Assembly (NCBI GenBank): GCA_959347315.1
Contig: OY365808.1
Span: 5,780,787-5,844,786 of the forward strand
Direction: 5' to 3'
Length of the DNA stretch: 64,000 nt
Source: Bimastos eiseni
Taxonomy: Eukaryota > Annelida > Clitellata > Crassiclitellata > Lumbricidae
Shown here in pieces: positions 37,201-52,300 of the stretch. Position 1 is the stretch's first letter. The number at the start of each line of letters is the position of its first letter. Made by a program: the position numbers and the translations under genes. Below the pieces are notes generated by a model, which was not told where the DNA came from, searched no databases, and worked only from the letters and a program-made list of their open reading frames with translations.

Positions 37201-40200
37201 CGTGGAGTGTACAGTGCCCTAGGCGGCTGGCTTGCCACCTTTTGTCACAAATGACATGAGTAAAATGCAAGTCATTGTTGGTCTAATGCAAACATAAAAC
37301 ATGCAAAACTTTTCCATGATTGTGATTTCATGTTCATGTTGCATACAAATAATAACCGCATTGAACGTGCTTTGCGTGATTAAGATTAAGTTGATTAATG
37401 CATATTATAATCCTTATCATGGATGCGTCGTTAAATAAACTTATTCGTCAGTATGTAATGTGTATGCTATAACAAAAGCTGGTGCCATCTGGGGACAAAA
37501 GAATAAAGGTTCTTTTGAAAGGATGGTAGTATGATTATGTAATTGTAATCTGGTATTTATAGGGTAATTGCTGGTAATTGCTTTCGTGGCCCACAGTTGT
37601 TAGAAGATTCCAAGGAGTGATATTTCAACCAAATTAGCATTTGAATGCTTTGCACAAGCGTGTCTAATTTGTTGACAATCTTCCTCTTCGTGTTTTGTAA
37701 TGTAGTGAGTGGATGGCTTCGTAATTGGATATATGCGGCAAAGAAAGTAAATCATATTAGCTTGAACATGTGTTATTTGATATTCATGATTTTTATTTAT
37801 TGATGCTGTGTATTTTGATTACCAGAAAAACATATAGCAACAATGGAATGTGAAATAAAATACTCAAATTATGCAATATAGAAGAAGTATGCAGTACTTG
37901 CAATATGTTTAGTTTATGTAACTTTGTGCTTTTACTACAAGAAGTATAAATGTATTGTCTAGGATTGTTTTTGCCGACATGACTCCTTTTATCTGTATTC
38001 TGGACAAACTACCTATTGTCATTTGTCTTTGTTTTCTCTGAACTTTTGTAATAACAAATAAAAATACAACTTTGGAACAGTTTTAATTGATTACTGTGGG
38101 AAGAAAGATAGAAAGCTATGTTTCTAGTTATTTTCTTGGGTAATAGTATTTTTACTTCGGGGAACAAAAGGGTTATCTTGTATATCTCGTAGTTGAGTCA
38201 CAGAGGGGGCTCATGTCTTGTTCTTAGGCCCGTGAGATGGTAGTAGATGTATTGATTAGAGGATCGCAGACTGTTCAGTTTGGCCTTTGAGAGTTTGCCG
38301 AGTGTTTGTATCCATGTGTGTCCTCTGAAATTCAGCTTTCCTTTTGGCTCTGTCCACTTCTAATGATAGTCATTAAGTTTGTTAGTTTTTTGCTAGGTAT
38401 TTCACTGCAATTAGTGATTCTGTGAAAATCCAACTTCTTCAGTTCTTGCTAATTAGCTGCCCAAGGCACTGCACATTCCTGGCTCAAATGACTGTTAATA
38501 AATTGTTGCAATGCAACTGATTGCTTAAAAGATGCCTGGTTGCCTTTCATGAAATGACAACAGTGCAACCATTTTAAGGTAAAAAGCAAACCCTGACATG
38601 CCTTGGCCATGTATTGCAACTGTAGCAATCATCAAAGAGAACACCATCGATTACCTTTTCAATTTAGATTTCTAATTACATTCGATGAAATACTTCGTTT
38701 TGAAGGTTTCAGTGATTACCTGATTTTGTGATTGTTCCTTATACCTGATTCCTGCGTTGGGACCACGTTGCAAATTGTTAATAAATTAAAGTGTAACATT
38801 TACTATGTAATGTAAAACTATTTTTTACCAAAGATAAACTTTTACTTCACCCTAGGATACATAATTAACCTGGATGTAGCACAAATGGCCTCAGGCGCTT
38901 GTTAAAAGAAATTCTTTCATATATATAGGGTATGATTGCATATATAGACTCCATTTGTCAATTTTGGCATTATGTTTCAGGCTGCTGCAGTCGGTTATTC
39001 GGACCATTCAATCTCTGCAGTTGCACTTAACGCTGAACTAAACAAACTCCTTGTTAAAAATATGTGCGACTCACCGCAGGCTGAAGAATCAAGTGGTCCA
39101 GTTTCTGACCAGCAGCTGTCCATGTCAAATGACCATGATCCTCCCGATATCAGTTTACATGGTGTAGCTTCTTCAGATTCAGATGAACTAATGTATGAAA
39201 TCTTACCCTTTGGCTTCAACAGTAAAGAACCGATGCACGAACTCTCGTTTACGCCGGATAGATCGGGAAGTTCAACACCACAGGTGGGGTCAAACAATAC
39301 CAGTTCTGTTCATCAACCGCGAGCTGTTGATGATTCGCCAGGTGTTCCTCAAGTTCCTGCTCGCCCGAATATAAATCCGAGTGTGCAGTCCCCTATCGGC
39401 AGTCCATCACCAGCGCCGAGAAAAATCTCAAAGGGTCATCTCGATGTTAGCAAACTGACACAGGTGGTACTACCACCATCGCCTGTCTCGAACCGTTCGA
39501 TTGGCAGTTTGCCTACACCACCTCTGACGCTTCCAAGAGTTCCCCCTCGTCAGGGCACTTCCCAGAGCATAAGCACGCCTTCTACTCCAGTTCCGGCGGT
39601 TTTACCACGGAAGCGTAGCGATGCGCAGACAGCTTCCCACACGAGGTCTCGACGGCTGCCTCCTCCCCCAATGCCGCCACCTGTTCCAGAGTCTGATGTC
39701 TTAGGTACTGATGATCCTACTGTACTTAGAACAATGGATATTCCTGTCTTACCTCAGAGAAGTGTCAGACAACAGAGCTCGGTTTCTACTGATCGAATTG
39801 CCACTAGTCGAATGGCAGCCAAACGCCCCTCTGTGGGTGCGCTCAAAAGCTACGAAGATAAGTGCGTCGAGGTGGATTCCGGAAATCCTTCAAAGCTTCT
39901 TTCGAAATCGATGCTTTCCATGGCTTCCAGGTATGTGGAGAATAAAATTTTATGTTTGTCTAACAATATGCAAAATGGAATCTAATTTTACTTATTTGTT
40001 GGCAGTGTGGACCTTTGTTCGTTTGTTTGTTAAGAAATGCGAGGAATTTTGAGTCTTATTTATAAGGAATGTTGGGAAGTGAGTCCAATTTGCTTGTTAA
40101 ACAATGCGGAGAATTGAGTCGTTTTTTTTATGTATATTAAAGAAGTGAAGAATAGGTTATCATTAATTTTTGTGTAAAAATGTGTGATTTGGATTTCCAT

Positions 40201-43200
40201 TTTTTACTTGTTTTGATGATGTTGATAATGAATTGTCACTTGAAACTTGTTTCTTTAACAGTATGGAAATGAGGTTTCATACATTATTAATCTTTGCAAT
40301 TTGGATTATAGGCTGTATACCTTTTTATTTGTTTTTAACAGTGTGGGGTATGAAGTCACATATTTTTACTTGTTTGTTGAGCAATACAAAAAACATATTC
40401 TCACTTTTAACTTACTTTTTAACAATGTGAGAAAACAATCTCATTTCTGTTTTTGTTTATCATTACAGTTTCCTTTTAAAAGCTATGTTAGGGCCCACTG
40501 AGATCGTACTCTCATCCAAATCATTCCACAAGTCTGCATCTCTTGCACTGATGAATTTCTGTCCTAATATTCCTTTCCACTACTTAATTAATTCGTACCT
40601 ATGTGCATCGTATGGTTACAATTTGATTTAACTATTCTGTGTTGCTAGATGGGCCATAAGAAAAATTAAACGATTTACGGATGTTATATTTTTGTGGTGC
40701 ATATAATTCTGTTTTCATAAAGTTCAGTTTAGTTTCTCTCTGTTGAAGTCTGTTTCATAATGTTTTCAGTCATTCATATTGATTCCATTAATTGATTCTT
40801 AAATTGTAAATAGTTTGAACCTACTTTACACAACACACACTTTGTGTCAGAAAACATACAATTTTAGGGCCTGCATCAACAACTTGTTTGGAATGATACC
40901 CATGTTGAGGTGCTATATAAATCCTTGAATGGGTACCTGTTGAGTGTTGCTGATACCTGGTGTTTGCTTTTTTTCAGTCAATCAATGAATGATCTTCTGA
41001 AGACTACCACAAGTCGCGGTTCCACCCTGAGTCTCCACGTTCCTCCACCCTCTGCGAATGGTACTGGTGAGAACATTTCTCTTCAGAAACTCAAACCAAT
41101 TTCTTTAACGGAATCACCTCAAACTACGGTGTTTGAATCCAGATAAATTTCGGCTCAATCTAAGCTGAATGTAATAGGCAGTTAAAGAAACAGACAAGAC
41201 AGTAGACAAAGGCAGCACCCTATTTGGTGGCAAACCTGTGATCCGCTCCATTCTGTGGCATTGTTTTTGCGAGACATGTCTAGTCTAGAATAAACAAGTT
41301 TCTAACTTTAGTGTCTGTTGGTGTTTTCGATTAAACACGGCAGGCGCAGGGTGCTTAGACATTCCGCGTCTGGTTAGTATCTGGATAGCTGAAATACTAC
41401 ACCTCTTGACTGCCACTTGGCCCTCCTTATTTATTGATCTGTAAATAAGAACAATAACCGCGCTTATTTACACACTTCAGGTTCAAAAACCATTTCGTTA
41501 AAAGAGCAGTGGTGTTTGACCCCCCACAACTACAAACTAACACTCGATATTTATTAATGTACCCATTGAGCCACAGTGTAGTGCTTGATATTGACTTTTT
41601 GCATTATGTCTTTTTATGCACAACCCGATTTGCACGCTTTGTCATCAAATAATGAGTGTTGATGAGTGCACAAAGTACCAGCAATGGTTGTGAGGCTAAG
41701 TGAGAGGTTCTGTTATATATTTGTATGTATCTGTCTGGACTATATGTGTAAAGAGCATTGTAAGATTCCCTCAAGACAATACTTGTTTAGAGTTTGACAG
41801 TGTTAGTAGACTGCTTTGATGGTCCATAGCTAACAGTGGACAGCAGAGGATTTCTCTCCTATGGGATGGACATTGGTCAGTTGAACTAGGACATAATATG
41901 CTCTGTGTTGAATAGGCTGATTATATTAAATAAATCATTTGACTCTATCTTTTAGATGGAAATCATCCGATTAGTCCCAGTCGGAGTGAAGGGTATCTAA
42001 AGCAGAGCAGTGCTGATGACTACCTACCGATGGGCTCTCAACGAGGGTCTCAAATTTCGTCACGGTGAGATACCATATGGTTTCTGTTTTGGACCAGAGT
42101 TAGGCCATTTATCATATTTTGACCCTGGCTTCTTTCCAGTGGATTATCATTTCAGATATCGACTTCACCCCTTTTCTTTTTGTTCCAAAAATGATCCAGA
42201 TAAAAGTCTATGTGGATTTGTACATATTTTTTATTATTAGTTTTATTATTATTATTATTATTTAGGAACTTTTGTATAGTGTCCCTTCAAGGCAGTCTAC
42301 TCAGAAGCAGTCCTGGCCCAACCCTGGCTGTGTAGTACCGTTTTAAGACTAGTAAAGAATGATGTAGAGTTTGCCCTGGCACTAAGTGTCATTGAATATG
42401 AAGGTCATTCTAGGTCATAGGAACAATATCAGCAAAACGACTGTTTTCCTTTTCAAGCAGATTTAGTTTTTCATGAATTTGTAAATTGGGTGCACAGAGT
42501 TGCTGATGACTGTATTAGCAGAATTATAAATAATTATAAATATTTATAAATAATTAGTCATTATCTATGTTGATTTGGTTACAGATTTTCGTTAATATCA
42601 GAGTCCCTCGAGCAACAAGTGGTTGTCACTTCCAATGGCATTCCGGTCATTCCACTTAGAAACAATGTGCATCGTTTTTCTTCAGCAGCTACTCCATACG
42701 ATGGGTCTGAAAGACTGACACAGAACTTGGAAAAAGTTGTCAAGAGGGACAATTCATATCTGGAATTGGTAAGACGTGTGGGCAGTTCGTTAAGAATGGC
42801 GAATTTTGTCAGCTGATTGTAATAAGCAAAAGGACTAACATTGAATTTGGTCTATGTAGTGAAATGCTGATGTTTTCTTCATTAAGTGCTTTTCTCATAA
42901 CTCGCTTGTGTTGATTGCATGTTTTACTATTTATCTCCATTGGATTCTGTCCTCTGTCACGTTCTTACACACATTCATTCCTCTTGAACCAATACCTGGC
43001 CTCATCCAGCCACCCTGTGCTTGGTCTACATGAAACATGACTTGTTTGACCACACTTGTGGAAGCAGGATGATAACTTTGTGTTGGCATCAGCGTGTTTT
43101 AGATGCTTAAGACTTTTTTCATCTTTTTAAAGTTATACTTAAATCTATTTATCCATTTGATGAACTACAAATACGATAAATGAACGTACACCAAAGTGTA

Positions 43201-46200
43201 ATTAGCAGTTATTTTCAATTGTGGGTATACTAACTTCGTCCACTGTTGGATTGAAGTAGCTTTACCAAGTCTGCAGACAATGTTATGTCATTCCACAGTA
43301 TTATTGATATCCTTTGTATATTCTAGAATCTGCAGACTTTCATCTTCAGTTTAATAATCTGTATGTTAGCCGAAGATTACGAACGTCGAAATCAGAAGAA
43401 GAGTAGGCAGAAATATCATGCAACTCAAAATGAGGACAGTAAGCTAGTGAAGAATGTGGTGTTTGGAAGACAGCAAGAGAACGGTCATGCAGGGAATGGA
43501 TTGACGATATCGAAGAGTGGTGTGAGGGGGAAATTTACATGTTGACAAGGAAGGCATAAGACTGGAAGACTCGGAGAAGATGTTTCGAAAATGCATTGGA
43601 CGCCCATGGGTCATGAGCTCAAGGAATGATGATGATGTTATTAGAACCTAAGATTTAAAGAGAACAGTTCTATCCTGTTATTTTAAAACTTTGCATCATA
43701 GGTATATGTTGTATAAAGAATGCATGAGTTTACATAGTTATGGTGATATTTTGTAGAGCCAAGATGACGATTATGCTAAATACGCCTATCTCAGCCTCTA
43801 TGCGGAATGCGAGCCATACCAGATCTACCACCAGACGGCTGTTGTGAGGCAGGTGATAGAGCAGAACATGGACACAGATTCCGGTAAGCCCATTCATTTA
43901 TTCATTGATGTTATGACAATATTCACACATGACTCTATTAACCTATTGTTTAATATTCCTTCATGAAACTTATTAAACTAACGAGAGAGCAGTCTTTGAA
44001 GCATTCTCTGAGAGGTGCAAAGTGTTAGCGACATCACTTTCTTGGCCTTGGCATGCGAAAGCAGATGTCCTGTTCTCTCTCTCGTCACCTGATCGGATTG
44101 CAATCATCGTAAGTTCGATAAGAGTGCGTGTAAAGGAGTCTGGAACATTGTTTTGTGCTGGACAAGGTAAGATATATTTACTTATATATATATATATATA
44201 TATATATATGTAAGATATATTTACTTATATATATGTATAGATTATATATACAGTATACACGTGTATATTTTATGTACATGTATTTATATATATGTGTTTA
44301 TATATCAGGAAAGATACTTAATATTTATTATTTATTGTTATTATATATTTATTGAACTGTGCATTTATCAGACTCGTACTCTGCATGTTACAAGATGAGC
44401 ACTTTTTACGGTCATGGTTTATTGTAATGGTAATGGGTTTTTTTGTAATGGCTTGTGCATACCAGACATTATTTTCTTTGACTGGTGTATGCAAGTGACT
44501 TGCCTAACTTGCAGATGACTACGACAACTACTACAGTCCGCAGGAATACGTGGAGCACGCTAAGTCTTGCGTAAATGACATTCTCAAACGCGACTCCGGC
44601 AATGAACTCCTCGATAGCAAGAAAGTCATCCGGGGTCTTTCGACTTTGGAAAGTGCTGCCAAACTTGGAACAGGATTTCGAAAACTCTGGTGTGAGATGC
44701 CGAAGGTTTGAGAGTTTTCCACATTTTTGCAGTTTTAAATAGCATGACGGTGAATTTTTTTAGTTAGCTTTTTGATTCCAGATTGGTTCTATTGTATATG
44801 TTTATGTGTTGACCTATATATATATATAATATTAGCTGGGACAGGCTTTTGACCCTGGAGAGCAGGAAGACGGCGGCCGCAGGTGTTCCCCGTGCGAACG
44901 CCGAAGGTTTCGAGTCAATAGTTGTAAAGGTGTGCAAATGCATAAACGGACAGACCAGCCCCTCTACTGGATGTCCCAGATGTTCCCAGAGCGAATGGTG
45001 AAGGTTTCGAGTCAGTAGCTGTAAAAGTGTGCAAATGCATAAACTGATAAATAGTGTTTATATACAGTCAGGTGGGTATGTACTGATGCGTACACAGTAC
45101 ATACCCACCTGACCGACTGTGCAAACGATGGCCATCTACTGTACACGTGTTTGTATATATTTACAACAAGTCTTCATATTTCCAGAGTTTCCTGGGTTTG
45201 TGTTGTGGGAAAGAGAAATTTCATGCCAATTTTCACAATCAATTGCACATGTCTAGTTTGCTTGTGGCTTAATTATAGTCCAGTTTTCTGGAATATCAAC
45301 GCTAAGAGGAAACAGATTTCGGTGGTTCGTATCCCGTTTGAGGGCGACTAGACAGTTTTTGACTTTCACTGTCACCAGAAGCAAAACGGCTCAAATTTCA
45401 TAGTAGTTGGCATATGCTGGGACTCAGACAAACAATGTGTCCGAGTTTTTATCTTTCCGAATTTCTGTTTTAAAATGAAGATCATATTTTTTAATTTACA
45501 AAATGGCAATTCTCCTAACGAAAAACGCATATACTGCTACTCGTAGTGCTCACAACTTAGTTACTATCCCCTAGTGTAAACTAAGGCAATGCTAAAATTC
45601 ATAAAAGTTGTGCAAACTGCCAAACTAAAAATCAAGAGAATGAGACTTTTAAATATTCTAAACTCGGACTCGATTGTTTCTTTTACTATTCAACTTAGTC
45701 GATAATTACCCATTCTAAGATTTCTACATAGCAATGTTGAAATGTGTTTTGCCCTTACAATCGGCCCTTCTGCCACATTTAAACAGGCCACATGTAAATT
45801 CCTTCTATGATGAGCTTCATAATAACAGCACTATCTACCGAACTGCAATGAGTCTGGCTCTTAGCATAACAAAAGTTGACTTCAAAACTCAATGACATTT
45901 CTGTTGTATAATGATTAAAATAATGATAATAATGATAAGAGTAATATGAAAATCTGTATTGTGCCGTATCACAGCTGATACTGAATGAGATGGGTGTGTA
46001 CATAAGTTCAATACGTCAGTGTTCACGTTTGCTTTATTTCTTTTTCTTAAAGGTGAGGGAGAGTGGACTTCTAGATCACATGACCCCAGATGAGCGAAGA
46101 CTTCAAGAGGTATGCATCAAAAGCAATTGTGTGTAAGCAACGTTTGGTTATTGATTGAATGTTAAAGTTTCTAGAAACAAATTCTAGAAGGATTTGAATT

Positions 46201-49200
46201 GTTTTGGGCTGTTACGAACTGTTGACATATTCAATAAATACTTGATATTGAACTAATGGATTAGATTGGCAGAATAATTGCTCATAATATATCTATAATT
46301 TTGGCCAGTTCTATATGTTAGATGCTGAATTTATACGAGTGCTGTTTGTTTATCGTTGTAGAGTTCGTTTGAGATACTTAGCTCTGAGGCTTCGTATCTG
46401 AAGAGCTTGAACTTGTTAGTCGGTCATTTCATGGGAATGCTTGCCATCGACATGGAGGATAAGGACAAGCACCACGTCCTCACGAAACAGGACTTCATCT
46501 GGCTCTTCTCCAATGCCAAGGCCGTGCGAGATGCCTGCATCAAGTAAGAATTATGAGTTACTGCATATGTATAAAAAAATATATATCTATATATGTTCCT
46601 GGTTTTAGTTACCTTGCAGTATGTTTGTAATTAATCAAAAGACAGGACATTCGGTGAATGCGTGCAAAAGCAATGCCACATTGACGTCAATATTTAGGCA
46701 GAGTCGGCGTATGGGGAATACACAGTAAAAAACATTTTGGTCTTAGGTTGAATATGAAGTGAGAAAGTAACTGGACAGAAAGAGAGTTACTGGTTAATAA
46801 CTGTGTAAGATATTTTGTGTGTTTTATTGCCTACATAGAATGCTGGAGGCCCTGGAGAATCTCTGGCAAGATGGGTGCGTTATCAATCCACTTCGTCTGT
46901 GTGGAACGATCACTGAGGTCGTCCAGGAACATTACAGCGTCTACGTCACTTACTGCAGCAATGCCAGTTATCAAGAACGAAAGCTGCGGGAACTTAAGTA
47001 GGCTGCTGACTTTATAATATAATGCAATCTCCAGATACTTGAAGGAGTAGTACATCTGGTTGCAAGATCTTGTAGTTCAGCTTCAACTATATGAAATTAT
47101 TTAGCTACTTTTTGCATTAATGTGTTTTGCAATGATTTTTAGTTTTTGTGACGTCTTAATTGCAATATATAGTCATATGAAAAGAAAATTATCAGTTTTT
47201 ATTGCGATTATTATTGGGATTATTATATATTCACAATCACTCTAATATTTAATTCGCAAGTTATCATCATTATTAGGACAAATTTTTTTTATTCATTGAA
47301 ATGATAAAAATTAGTGTTCAAATCTGAATTTTAATGATGCTGTTCTGTAATGGTATGATTTATTATTATTTTCATGTTATTTTATTATTTTCTTTTTACC
47401 AAAATTTGATACAGCCCTTCTTCCAACACCTTTTGCTCAGAAGTGCATACACATGCCTCGGCGGCGCAATTGCAGTTGTACTGCAGAGCAATGGTGCGCG
47501 AAGGACTTGCTCAAGGTCCCTACACAGTGACTGACGCCCCGGACGAGGCTCGAACCCGCTTCGCTCAGCATACACTGAACGCCACGGGCTGACCGCTCTA
47601 AACGATCGGCCACTTTTGTACTCAATGTATATATTTTGATTGAGTATTTGGGATTACTATTATTCAGAGTAATTTGTTTTCTAAAAGTGAGAAGAGTGCT
47701 GAGTTTCGATATGCTGTGCGGCGTCTTGAAGATTCGGCCGATTGTCATTCTTTGCCTCTGCACTCATTCCTCGCACTTCCGATGCAGCGCATCACTCGAA
47801 TGCCACTCCTTGTGTCCGCGATGTGTCGATACTTGAAGCCGGATGATGCTGCCTCTCCAGAGGTCACTCGTTGCATTCAGACTCTTCAGAAGGTGGTTGC
47901 CATTTCTTCTCATTCAATTAAATTTTGTGATAGTGATTCTTGGCAATTGTTATGATCCTGATCTCCAATGCACATGACATCAACTGATGTGATAACAAAT
48001 ATTGTTTGGTTAATGAGCGTGATAGTGGTGGAAGGGTGCGAATTCATCCAAGAACTCTCTTGTTGCCTTTCAACATGGAGCTTGACCTGTACTGTTTGTA
48101 ACCTGAACCCTCTTGGGATGGACGAGAGCATGGTGGCTTGTGATACCTTGACTTCAAAAGCCAATACACCATCGAAAAGACTCAGAAACAATGTGCAGAG
48201 ACAAATAATCTGAAGAAGGCATACTGGATTAGCTCTGCTCAAAATGTGGTCCGTGCTCCAGTGTGGGTCTGTGTGTGATTGGTTACCGGGGCATGGAAAA
48301 ATAATCGGCAACATAATTTTTATCAGATAAGGCATTAAATTGTATACAGTGTGAAACATAAAAAGTTAGAACACATCACAGTATTCTTACATAAAGGCTG
48401 TTTTGAATGTGCGACATTTGCAAACGCGTAGTTGGGATAAACATTGGCAATATTATGAAATCTAACTTGAATATATAATATTATATATATATAATGTAAG
48501 GCAGATGTTGAAAACCACTGGTTTAGCAATTATCTGTTAACAGCATGTGAAAGTTTGAAAAGCACTAGACTGCATTAGAGTTTCAAACATATGAAATTTA
48601 TAGAACAAAAGCTTAATTGATCAGTAATGAGACACAATGGAGTATCCAGCCACTTTCACTCTGCCACATACACAGGTTGAGTGTGACAATTATTTCTATT
48701 TTTCAGGTAGTTAAGCAGTGCAATGAAGGTGCCAGGAGGATGTCAAACTTGGAGCAAATGAATAAAATTGAAAAAGTGCTCGACTTCAGATCTGTTAAGG
48801 TCAGCATTGACTCATTTAATCAGAAATGTAATCATGACTTGTCTTTTAATGATGCATTTAGTTCATGACAGATGTGGGAACTAAAAATCCATTACGTCTC
48901 TATGCAGAAAACCTCAACATGGGCTCCATGTAGCTTTTCTTTTCCTCTGTTCCATTGGTGCTCGAAAACTTCTTTCATGGTTTCATGTTGCCCAGATTTG
49001 AGCCCCTAATGAGTTTTTTCAGTAATGGTGCTATATTAATTGTTCTAGAATTTTGATTTGACTGAATATTGTCTAGACATGCCTTTATATTCACAAAAAT
49101 ATGCCATCATTTTACACTGTTTAGTTTTAACAGTAATTTTCTGCCATTTTGCCTTAAATGTAGTAGCCTTTATAATGTTTATGACTCATTGAATTTTGAG

Positions 49201-49336
49201 TTGTAAAATATTTTTATGAGTTATGAACTGAAGTTACTTTTACTTTTGAAATAACTGACGTACGTTTTTTAATCTGTACTGATTTCCAGTTGATCAGCCA
49301 ACATACATACTTACATATACATATATACATACTTAC

Positions 49337-49386
<50 letters not shown>

Positions 49387-52300
49387 GCATGCATTCATAC
49401 ATAAATATATAGATATATATACATCCATGCATACATACTTGCATAAATATATACATACATAAATGCAATGTCACGCATACCTACATAAATACATGCATGC
49501 ATACAGCCACATGCTGTCAAATAGAAATGATTGAAACAAAGGCAAAGAACCCTATGTTGAAAGTTGTGTAACAGAAGGATGTAACATATGTCCTGTGTGT
49601 TACTTAGTTCATTGTTTTCTTTCTTACCCGACAGTTTCTGTGTAGGCCACAGTTTTGCGGTGGTCGTGACGAAGAGTTGATTTGAACGTTGGGATGTCAA
49701 CAAATAGGTTGGGGATTCAAATCTCAATAAGGGTTAGAATGGTGTTTCAGAGAACTGCCTACTTTTCTTTTCTTCTTGTTAGTAAAGGTTTGTGGTCCTT
49801 GTGTTTGTAGAAAGTTCCGATTATCTCCCAGTCACGATTTCTTGTGAAGAAAGGAGTCCTTGTCCATATCGTAAATCAGCCATCTGGATTTCTCAAGAAG
49901 TCCAAACGAACTCTTTTCTTCTTTCTATTCAACGATCTTCTCATCATCACAAAAAAGAAAAGGCAAGGATCTAAAGCCGAACTTACATCATTACAGCACA
50001 TCACTGAATCTATGACTATATTTATTACTAATAGCATTGCATCTATTAGTAGATTTATTACTAATACTGTTGTTTTAATTACTAGATTTATTACTAATGC
50101 CTTTATATCTATTAGATTTATTGTTAATACCATTTTAATTATCAGATTTATTACTAGTGCCATTATATCTGTTACTAGATTGCTAATACCATTGTTTTAA
50201 TCTCCTGATTTATTACTGTTATTATTATTATTATTATTATTATTATCATTATTATTATCATTATCATTATTATTATGGTCTTCAATGTTAATTAATGGTG
50301 ATGTTGTCCGGAGTAGCCGTGCTCGTTGGACTCCTGAGCAGCGAAAGTTCCCTTGAAAGCAACTGCGTTGTACTGTTGAATAGTCATCGAGATGCGCTGG
50401 TAGAGAAAAGTCGTCTCCCTCTGCTCCCCAGTGACGGCGCTCAGTCTGTGTCCCAGTTCTGAAAGGAAGCTTTGGCCTTTGGAATTGATGGGGCCAAAGG
50501 TTTCGAATGCCACCGGTGTGAAGACGTATGTGGAGGCTAACTCGGTGTACTTCTGAATTTTGAGGTTCGCCACCCTTTCGGCCGCTGCGCCCTCTCTTTG
50601 TGATGTTTCTGGCAGATACGATGTTGCCATTGTATCTGACACTGTCGCGTCCCATATCAAACACAGCCTCGCCTGCCATGGTATATGAGTGAGTCCGTCT
50701 GGTCTTTTAACATCAGATCGGGTTTAGCCCACTGGCTCTTTGACAGTGAGGATCCCTGCACAGATTATTTTTATTATTATTATTATTTTCTCATTACTAC
50801 AGTATGGTTGAATGCTCTCAATCAGCTCAAGAACATTCTTTGTAAATCTTTAGGTGCACTTTTTAATCCAGTTAGACATGCTGAAGTGCCTTTGTGAGGT
50901 TACGTTACATTACTGTCACATTATGGGTGTTAATGTTGTGACCATTCAGCATCAATGCAGGAGAGCAATAATTCAGATCTACTTAGAGATGAGTGTAATT
51001 GAAGTGAGCGCACGAACAGAACCTCGTTTAGAATTATTATAAGTTACAAATAGTTCACGATGCTGGATTACATTAATCATGTTAACACTTCAGCTGATCT
51101 AACCTTTGACCTTACAACCATGCTTTTAAAGTGGCATCTAGATAATTGTGTTATTTGTTACCAAGGTGTAAGTAGCAATTGGTTAATGAAGGATTTACTT
51201 CGTACTTTCTTTCTTGAAGCTTTCTTGCAGAAACTTCTTGACACACAAATGACAAGGACGTTGTAGTCGTTAACAGTACTGACATTTTACATCTTGTCCT
51301 TTTCCTGACTCATCGATTCTTTGATGAACTTGATTCTAGTGAGAAACAATACGAAGTGCTCGAGCACTGCTCGCGAAGTCGCATCCACACGGAGACCATA
51401 AGAGACGATGATGTGCAGAGGTTCCTACCTTATGGCGCTCCTAGCGGATGCAGGAATCTCTTCAATATGGTCCTCATAGACAAAGGGGTCGAGTTTGTGC
51501 TGTCCTGCGAATCACAGTGAGTCTTGGATTTGTGAATGCCTGCTTTGAATCTTTTCAAAGATATAGATTGATTTAGCCATCAAATATAATGACACAGGTG
51601 GTGCTTTTTGTGTTAAAACTGAATTTGGCTATTTTGGTGAAAATTTCTATGTAAATTGCACCTTTAGGTGTGTTTGATGGGCAAATTATACATGCAAATT
51701 ATAAAATCCAAATTATGCAATAAAAATTATAAAATACAAACTCTAATTATAAGATACAAATTATGCAAAACAAATTGTACAATGCAAATTATTATTGGTT
51801 CTTGCAATAAACAGCAGATGTCATACACAGCATTACATTGGCATGTTATTAGTTATTGGATTATTGACTCTATGTTCTGCTTGTGTTCTTTAGGAGTGAG
51901 CAACAACGTTGGATTCAGGCTGTTACTCCAGTGGAACACGCTGCTGGAGAGGATGTCATCTATATGGATTGGGGTAAGTTATAGATTTTGTGTACACTAT
52001 ATTTTTTACATCAACTGTACAGTGTATTCTACTATATTAGATTATTAATTGTCAAAAAGCAATTAATTGATACAGAGGTGAAGTGTAGCCACATATCTTA
52101 CTGCTCATACTTAAAAATTATGAGGATTCATTAGCGCGAATCGTTGATGGCATGTCGTATGTGTTAAAAAGATCATGCGTTAACGAGTTACTGACTTGGT
52201 AAGGCTTATATGGCTTTGGTTTATATAGCCCAATTCAGCTTTGTATAACATTGTTTCATAAACCAGATTGCATGCAACAGGGATAATGCTGAAGAGGTTC

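Larger units (their letters stand above)
33852..38980 (+). other. intron 3 of the ephexin-like gene
   Basis: A GT-AG intron of 5.1 kb and the longest in the gene. It holds a (TA)n run (34247-34294), a 20-bp AT-rich tandem repeat (34331-34410) and a degenerate LINE (about 35560-36325) with a TG/TA tail. Otherwise nothing recognisable. Confidence 0.7.

Noticed and set aside
47541..47613. Functional tRNA gene (minus strand)
   Set aside because: A and B boxes are good, but the acceptor stem does not pair and a SINE body follows.
49844..50200. 118-codon frame continuing past exon 15 as a separate gene
   Set aside because: Its first third is the PH domain exon; the remainder is minisatellite in the retained intron. 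Treated as a possible retention product only.
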